Assembly (NCBI GenBank): GCA_033297075.1
Contig: MU858218.1
Location: 17,506-81,505, forward strand
Direction of reading: 5' to 3'
DNA length: 64,000 bases
DNA from: Rhypophila decipiens
Lineage: Eukaryota; Ascomycota; Sordariomycetes; Sordariales; Naviculisporaceae
This document shows, one piece after another, positions 57,449-64,000 of this stretch. The first letter of the stretch is position 1; each line of letters opens with the position of its first letter. The position numbers were made by a program, and so were the translations under genes. Below the pieces are notes generated by a model that worked only from the letters and a program-made list of their open reading frames with translations, ran no database searches and was not told the DNA's origin.

Positions 57449-60400
57449 ATGGCACCAGCCTACGTAAGTACAGTCTGTCAAGGAAAACGTTAACGTCATT
57501 CACTCATCGGGATCTTTGCTAAAAAATCATTGCTCATAGGATTTTCCTGGGGACGACAGTTCTTCCTCCAACTCCGATATTCACAGTGATCGAAGAATCG
57601 CCACTACGCACCATTCGGGGTTTAACGAGATCGCGGCTCTCGAGGAGACATATCAAAAGGCAACCTATCAAGACGTCGGTATTCAGCCAGACGAGGCTGT
57701 CAGCCATTTTGCCGACGAACTAGATCGCTACACCACGGACCTCGATGTGTCGCCTGCCGAAAAGCGCGCTCAAGTACTTCAACTCGTTGATTCTTACTAC
57801 AACTACACACGAAGAAGAGCAAACCAGCTCCAGGATGTCCACTCCCGCCAACAATCCGCCCGACATGGCAGCTGGCAGGGGGGCATGGAAATTGACGACG
57901 ACGAGGGCAGCGTGGTCGGCTTAGAGGAGCTTCGCAGAGCGGAGGAAGAAGCGCAGACGTGGGACTTGTTGCGACGCATACTTCCTCTTCGACATCGAGA
58001 TCCAGCTGCTCATGCGCACCAGACCTCCAGTCAGTCTCCCATCCGGTCTCGAAAGGAATGGTGGGATGAGTTCATCATAGCCGACTCGTTTGCGAAAGAG
58101 CGGAAGGTTGTCTTGGAATGGCTGCAGAATAGTGCAAGTCACGGTCCGCCTATTGACGAGCTCGTCAGCGAATTGCAACAGAATGCGGAGAGGGGAGATA
58201 TCCTTGCACACGGATGGCTTCATACCCGATCGAAAATCAAGCTGCAAAAGAGTGTCAACGGCTACCAAGGGGTCATGGATCCAAACATTCCGGGTGTGGC
58301 AGAATCGCATCTGGGATCCAATACGCTCATCACCCAGTTGGACCCAGATTCGATGACGCGTCAGACAAGGCGATTGGAGCCTCAAGATGAATTCTTTGAG
58401 CGTGCTATCTGGCTTGGATGCTTCGAAATGCTTCGCCGAGGCTACGCCATGTCCGAAATCCGCGACTGGTGTTCGGCGCGGACAGAACTCTGGCGAGCTG
58501 CAGCCTTTGCTCCTCTTCCACTCTCAAACCCCGAGGACGAAGACGAACCCGATTTTGATCCGGCATCGGTGGTCCTTTGGAACCGGGTGTGCTATAAATC
58601 TTCGCGTGATGGGGGCACAAGTGACTACGATAAGGCTGTCTACGGTCTTCTAGCCGGAGATGTTGATAGCGTTGAGAGGGTTTCCAAGTCGTGGGATGAC
58701 TTTCTCTTCGCGCACTACAATGCTCTCCTGAGAATTCAGTTTGACTCGTTCCTCATCAAACACGGTGGAGAAGATGTCGGCAGAGTTGCGAATAAGTTTG
58801 CTGCTTCTGAGGTGCTCAAGAAAAGTAAAAATCCCCGAACGGTGGGCAAGGACCTTATTAGCAGGCTCGAAACCGACCCCAGGACGAGAGATGAGGCCTC
58901 TAGGACGCTAAAGCTGCTTCAAGGTGTGATCATCGCGAACGAGCTAGATCAACACCTGCATCACCAAGGCGTATCCTTGGGCGAGGATGCAAACAAAATA
59001 CAAGAGTCCAGGCTGATCCCGAAGTCTGCTGTTCTCCCACCGAACGTCGACGTAAAGAAGTATATTGGACTTTCTGACCATGACAGCATGAGAATCTTGA
59101 CCCATATCCTGATCATCGACACCATGCTGGATCGAATAAACGGCTTCTCTGCTGAAGGAGAGTTTGACAGGATCTACCGCGAGAAAGAAAACATCATTGC
59201 CGGATACATTAGCTATCTAAGACTCGCAAGTCTCGAGGAGATGATTCCTTTGTATTGTTCCAAACTACATGGGCACCGAGTCTACGAGACTCTAAGTCGG
59301 AACCTAATCCATATTGGCGACAACAACGCCCGCGTCAACCAGCTCAAAATCATGAGAAAACTGCATATTGACATTGCAGAATTCGCAAAGGCCCAGCCAG
59401 CAATCTACCTGCAAGATGTCAAGGCCAGCGAAGCCGAGTGTGAGGCCAAGAAGAACTTCAAGATTCTCGAAGACGGTCCGGCTACACTAAAGTATGGCCG
59501 AATTGTCAGGCCCGACTTCTTTGGCCTAGATGATGCATTGGCGATCGATCAGGCGGACGACATGATTATCCGGTCCCTGGAGTGGCTTATGCTTGTTCCG
59601 GGATTATTAAAAGAGACGTGTGACTATGTCATTCTCGCTTACAAGTACTTCTTGAGTAAGTTTTCCTTCATCCTTCCCCCCGCGTGTTGCCCTGACTCTA
59701 ACCTTTGGCAGAGCGGACACACTTGACCGCCGCACGTGCCCTTAGCGACAGGGTCTCTGGTCGGGAGATACTAAGGACGAAAACCAGTGCTTCAATAAGG
59801 GGGTCCGATCAAGACGGCGGTCCCGGCTGGTTTGACGAATTCGCCAGTAGCGCAAGCCCGGCCGTCGTCGATGATTCTACGATCGACTGGGAGGAGCTTA
59901 CGGTGACGATAAGGAACCTATGGGAACTCGAGTGTCTCGTCAACGCGCTCGACATCATGGAGACATTGTCCTCATTGGCCGGGCTAACCCGAGAGTATGT
60001 ACACCACTTCAAGAGCTGCCACAGTTCTCAGACTAACCCAAATCGATTATTAGGGAAAATTCCAACCCCAGAGAGGTCTGGTTAGAGGTTGGGAAGCAGA
60101 TTCGTTTGGCGAAGGAGTGCATGAAGCCTGTCCTGAAGAATTGGCTCCTCTCGTCGAAGAAAGGTGAGTTCGACTTGTCTACGGTTTTACCCCAGAACTA
60201 CATCCTGACAGTGAAACACGATTTAGCCGACAAAGACTTCAAATTACTCCGCGAGGCTTATATCCCCGAGACGGTCATGGTCTTCGTCAGCTCGCTCCAC
60301 TTCGTCGGGACATCCTTGTCGCGTGACAACCTGCTCGAGTGTATGGAGTTGGCTGCCGTCATCGCGGAGAAGGGATCCGATCTGGCCCAAGAGTTCATCA

Positions 60401-60552
60401 AGTGCGGCAGAATGAAGGAGCTTCTGGAGGCGTTTGCTTCCTGCAGCAAGGCGCTGGCGATTTGGACTAGTGATAAGAAGTCGTCGCAGCCTGGCTCCAA
60501 GAAGATGAGAGAAATGGGATGGTCGAGGGAGCTCTGGACTGTCAAGCCTTGA
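57449..60552 (+). CDS. NUP84: Nuclear pore complex protein NUP84/NUP107
   Basis: Five exons, join(57449..57463,57540..59655,59712..59994,60054..60163,60227..60552), give 949 residues. The first exon codes only MAPAY. An acidic, disordered N-terminus is followed by the helical Nup84/Nup107 solenoid, with conserved-looking blocks WLGCFEMLRRGYAMSEIRDW, CSARTELWRAAAFAPLPLS and AGYISYLRLASLEEMIPLYC. The C-terminal region (LLREAYIPETVMVFVSSLHF, LAAVIAEKGSDLAQEF) follows after three short introns. By family knowledge it is a core scaffold of the Y-complex of the nuclear pore, needed for pore assembly and mRNA export. The length is normal. All introns keep phase. Its 3' end faces the PPWD1-like gene across a small inverted-repeat element. 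Confidence 0.93.
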
Positions 60553-60870
60553 AGTCCGTAGCATCAGCCTTCTGCTGTTAGTAAGCACGGGATCGTTGGG
60601 GATGGAGGCAGACAAGGTTTTGACTCTGGAATCCATCTATGCAGTTGGTTTGTTTTCATTTAAATATTCACACACGCCTGGCAGGACGGGAACTGGGAGT
60701 TGGGGCTTGTTTTGGAGTTTTGTGTTGTGTAATACATGTGTACCTGCTAGACAAGGCACATGTGGCGAGTTCGGGGAGATACGAGACAAGGTCTTCCAGG
60801 AACAAAACTGCAGGTAGCGAATGACATGCGATGTCCATGTGCATTTTCAACATTACAGACATGTTGTGAG
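60553..60870. other. NUP84 3' flank
   Basis: 3' flank of NUP84 up to the MITE-like element. No gene was seen. Confidence 0.6.
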
Positions 60871-60872
60871 TA

Positions 60873-61225
60873 CAGTCTAACTTGTTCATAGCGATACGGC
60901 TGGGGGTCAGACACGTATCGCTATGCGGAGGGAATCGCTATGGAGAAAGTAGGTCTGGGCCAAAACAAGGCGATAATTCTAAATTACCACCAAATAACTA
61001 TGTAGTACCGGCTGAATCGTGTATTTTAATGTAAAATGCTCATATATTACGGTAAAATACGACCTGGACATGCCGTAATATATATATTTATAAGCTAAAA
61101 TCGTATCGTATAACGTTATGGCCAGGGAACGTAAAATCCCCATACAAATAGCGATTGGGGCGGATCTCGTAATGGTATACAGAGGGAATCGCCATTAAAA
61201 GGATCGCTATGAACAAGTTAAACTA
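60873..61225. mobile_element. MITE-like element with 22-bp terminal inverted repeats
   Basis: The ends at 60874-60895 and 61203-61224 are inverted copies of a 22-bp sequence with one mismatch; the shared core includes TAACTTGTTCATAGCGAT. The left end reads TA-CAGTC, as in Tc1/mariner-type ends. The right end is TAGTT on the inward reading and its TA target copy is not intact. The interior is AT-rich, lacks coding capacity and has further copies of ATCGCTAT in both orientations near both ends. It also holds an 11-bp inverted repeat (61042-61052 and 61073-61083). This is the layout of a short non-autonomous DNA transposon. It lies between the convergent 3' ends of NUP84 and the PPWD1-like gene. 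Confidence 0.75.
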
Positions 61226-61282
61226 TGGAAGTCGATGCAGCAAATCATACTGGCCCATACAAGCTACAGTGGCCTAGAACTA

Positions 61283-63287
61283 CTAGCTAATCTCGATATT
61301 CAAGATCTTGATATCTTCCACCGGCTTGTCTTTGTACGTCTTGGTGTTCTCAATCCTGTGGATCACGTCCAATCCTTGCACCGCTCGTCCAAATATCGTG
61401 TGCTTGTTATCAAGCCAAGGCTGTCATCCGGCAAGGTCAGTAACGGGTAAGTAAATATCAGTGTTGATAATCGAGGGACACAACTCACAGTTTTCTCCGT
61501 AGTGATAAAGAACTGACTCCCATTGGTATTGGGTCCAGCATTGGCCATGCTCACCGTGTACGGCTTGTCATGTTTGAGACTGCTAAACTCGTCCTCAAAT
61601 TCCTTGCCCCAGATACTCTCGCCGCCAGTGCCATCACCCAGGGGGTCTCCACACTGAATCATGAACTTCCGTATGACCCTGTGGAATATGGTATTATTGT
61701 AATATCCGCGTTTGGAGTGTGTCACGAAGTTCTCCACTGCCTTCGGGGCAGCATCTGGGAACAGACGAATGTGAATATCGCCATAGGTAGTGTGTATAAG
61801 AGCTGCAGTGCCAGTCTCGGCCGCCTTCTTTTGCTCGACCTTCTTCTGGCCTAGCACGGTAGGCTTCTCGTTTTGGACGTCTCTGGTGGACTTTGAGATG
61901 TCCTCATCGTTGGAGAACATGTAGAAGCGAACTTTACCCACTCCTGTAGCTACTAATAACGGATCTCGTGTTTCGGATTCTTGAAGGAGCGGATTGCTTG
62001 ATGCCGCCATTGCAACTGTCGTAACTCCCTTTTTCTGGGGTTGACCCTGGTAAAGAGCCAAGCTCAGGGGGCGGAAGGCTTCCTCTTTTCCATACACCTT
62101 GACCACCTGGTTGGTGTACGTGTTCAAGACCTTGACTCCCAGGTAAGAACCGTAGAGGAGGAAATGACCAGACTCGTCAAAAGTGACATTGAACTTGTTG
62201 CGCAAAGAGGGTGACTCGATCTCTCTCTCCTGGGCAAGTCGGCGTCCAAACTCGACAGCATCCAGTTTCTGGAGAGCCGTACCGGCTTGTTGCATCTCCT
62301 CCATCACAACAAGAGATTCGTCGTATGTTCGATATAACTTGCCCGATGCAAAATCAAATATTCGCAATTTTCGGTCGGGAAACGAGATGGTTGCAAACTT
62401 CTTGCCGTCAGGAGAGAAAGTAATCGAGGTGGGTACAGACTTGGCCTTCTTGAACTCGAAAAGATTCGTCGAGCTCTTGAATTCAAACACATTGTCCGGT
62501 TTCTCATATGAGCCGCCCGGCCGCCAATATTCGACCATGCCACCGTTATCGGTCGATATTACGCAGTCAAACTTGTCGTTATAGGCCATGAGAGCTACCG
62601 GGCTTCGGTGTAGTTTACCCATCGTGTGTAAAGGCTCTGTCTTGTCTCCGCGACCATCGTATATGTGAATGTTTGGTGTTGACTCCTCAGAGATGGCGAG
62701 AAGTGGAAGGGGGGCGCCTTTTTGATGTACCCAGCATACGCACTTTGGGACGTATTCAAGTTGAAGCAAGGCCAGTAGGTCGAAGGTTATAACATCGAAC
62801 AACTTGATGGTCTTGTCCAGACCAGCTGTTGCAAAACTTCGCCCGTCTGCGCTCGTGGATACTGAGACGATCTCTCCCTGGTGTGCCTTGAACTGCTTAA
62901 CAAACTCTATCCCATCGGCAACCTTTTTCCAGAACTTGACCACCCCATCGACGGAGGACGTTATAAGGAAGTCGGTGCTGGGTGTTATTGTCAAGAAAGA
63001 AAGCTGTTCCTTGTGCATCAGGGATTTGGAATAGCGCCCTGACTTTGGCAGAGCCTGGAGGTACAGCTTCTCGTACGGCAGGACGCGCCGCTTCTTTTTG
63101 GGAGCGGCCGAGGGTAACTGGGGTCCCATATCATCGTCGGAGGAGCTTTCTTGAATGGCAGGTTAGTCGGTGGGATATTGATATCGGAGAGTAGATTGGA
63201 AGACGCACCAGAGCCATCTTTCTCGGCGAATTCTGCGTGTGTACGCTTGTTCGATTTGGTCTCGTCGTCGCTATTGCTTTCGGCCAT
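61283..63287 (-). CDS. WD40-repeat peptidyl-prolyl isomerase (PPWD1/Cyp15-type cyclophilin)
   Basis: Three exons, complement(join(61283..61420,61489..63149,63209..63287)), give 625 residues. An acidic and basic N-terminus ([20 protein letters not shown]) leads to WD40-like repeats from about residue 60 to 430 ([53 protein letters not shown]). A C-terminal cyclophilin domain follows: [54 protein letters not shown], and after the last intron [20 protein letters not shown]. The catalytic surface residues (FHRVI, F-MIQ, GSQFFIT, W, H) are all present, so it should be an active isomerase. By family knowledge PPWD1 is a nuclear spliceosome-associated cyclophilin. The start is the ATG of the short first exon. 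The second intron falls inside the cyclophilin domain. Confidence 0.95.
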
Positions 63288-63724
63288 TTTCGGGTTCTTG
63301 ATATTCAGTTTTAGAACTTGCCCCGGCCCGTATGTTCTGTTTAGGGTATCTCTGTGATAAGTATCCGTATGTCGATCGATGCTGTTGCGAGATGTAATTC
63401 CTTGCTTGCGATGTGTTTTTTGTTGATGATAGATTACCAACTGTGGTTTAGTGCTACAATTTCCTGGAGACGGGATCCAGCGACCCGCGACGGCGCGACT
63501 TGGAGATCGGCCCCACCAAAGCTTGGTATCGTAACCGGCACCGGTACTCCGTAATTCGTAATCCGTACGAATTCGTGAAATACGGAATCTACCGACTCGA
63601 TTCTACCAGCCATTGCTCCGGGAAATGTGAGGTGCGGAGATGTATTCTGCGTCCGAGCTTATGAATACAACTATATAGGGAGCACCCTATTCGGCAACAT
63701 ATAACTATAAGCCTATTGGCTGCA

Positions 63725-63764
63725 AAAAGTAGTAAAATGGCTGGAAAAGTAGTAAAATGGCCGG
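63725..63764. repeat. Two tandem copies of a 20-bp unit
   Basis: Positions 63725-63744 and 63745-63764 are copies of a 20-bp unit with one mismatch (unit core AAAAGTAGTAAAATGGC). Confidence 0.85.
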
Positions 63765-63971
63765 AAAAAACTGCCTTTAACCTGTTAAAGCGCTAACTTC
63801 TATTATATAGTAGAGACTATATTCGTTGAATATAATGTTTTTTGAATCTCTTATATTTTTAGCGGTTTTAAGTATATTTTCCAAAATATCCTATTTTTTA
63901 TATAATGTGACGAATCCACTAGTCTAGAACCCTACCACTAGGCCATGGAACCCTCCGCAAAAGGATGTCGA

Positions 63972-63998
63972 ATTTCAAGTCGAACGCCGACTTGAAAT
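63972..63998. repeat. Perfect inverted repeat (11-bp arms, 5-nt loop) at the window edge
   Basis: ATTTCAAGTCG at 63972-63982 is matched exactly by its reverse complement CGACTTGAAAT at 63988-63998 across a 5-nt loop (AACGC). It could be the end of a mobile element or a structured site. Confidence 0.85.
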
Positions 63999-64000
63999 CA

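Larger units (their letters stand above)
63288..64000. other. Right-edge intergenic, repeat-like AT-rich DNA
   Basis: The region opens with the promoter of the PPWD1-like gene and contains TACTCCGTA at 63545-63553. From about 63660 it becomes AT-rich and repeat-like: a 20-bp tandem pair (63725-63764), an A-box-like word on the minus strand (63935-63945) and a perfect hairpin at the very edge (63972-63998). It may be the start of a transposable element that continues outside the window. Confidence 0.5.

Noticed and set aside
63919..63955. A tRNA gene on the minus strand at the right edge
   Set aside because: The A-box fits, but the B-box is degenerate and too close, and no cloverleaf can be drawn.

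Overview
This 64 kb window comes from the nuclear genome of a filamentous ascomycete (Pezizomycotina; the gene content looks most like a Sordariomycete, which is an inference). The evidence is short spliceosomal introns of about 48-90 nt with GTRNGT donors and CTRAC branch sites, spread-out genes on both strands, and clear fungal orthologues. No operons, CRISPR arrays or rRNA genes were seen, and no tRNA gene was convincing by eye. I reconstructed 20 protein-coding genes by joining exons so that reading phase is kept across every intron. One is cut by the left edge and one has an unresolved 5' end.

Layout. 0-3.4 kb: 3' end of a Gln/Ser-rich protein, then an F-box protein. 3.4-11 kb: a long stretch without an intact gene, holding homopolymer runs and a few protein-like fragments. 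11-21 kb: a conserved protein of unknown function, ESCRT-I subunit VPS37, actin-binding protein ABP1, a small Cys-tailed CYSTM-like protein and a monothiol glutaredoxin (GRX3/4). 23.5-31.4 kb: a Zn2Cys6 transcription factor, a secreted GH13 alpha-amylase with a CBM20 starch-binding domain, and a small secreted protein of unknown function, possibly a secretion or nutrition locus. 33-41.7 kb: a 1480-residue F-box/zinc-finger-like protein and the mitochondrial fission dynamin DNM1. 42.6-48.3 kb: the twin-CX9C factor COX19, an unusual fused succinyl-CoA-synthetase-like protein and a monocarboxylate-type MFS transporter. 50-57 kb: a triple-LIM protein, SUMO and the twin-CX9C factor CMC4. 57.4-63.3 kb: nucleoporin NUP84/107 and a WD40-cyclophilin (PPWD1 type), whose 3' ends converge on a small inverted-repeat element. 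The right edge runs into AT-rich, repeat-like DNA.

Most genes are unrelated housekeeping genes, with a mitochondrial flavour between 39 and 56 kb (DNM1, COX19, the SCS-like protein, CMC4). The most striking observations are: (1) a predicted 3-nt microexon inside the zinc-finger codons of the Zn2Cys6 gene; (2) an alpha-beta fused succinyl-CoA-synthetase-like protein whose ATP-grasp half lacks its nucleotide-binding lobe and the usual EINP motif; (3) a roughly 350-bp MITE-like element between NUP84 and PPWD1; (4) a tandem pair of CACGTG boxes in a COX19 intron; and (5) an intergenic nonamer, TACTCCGTA, seen five times where about 0.5 would be expected by chance.
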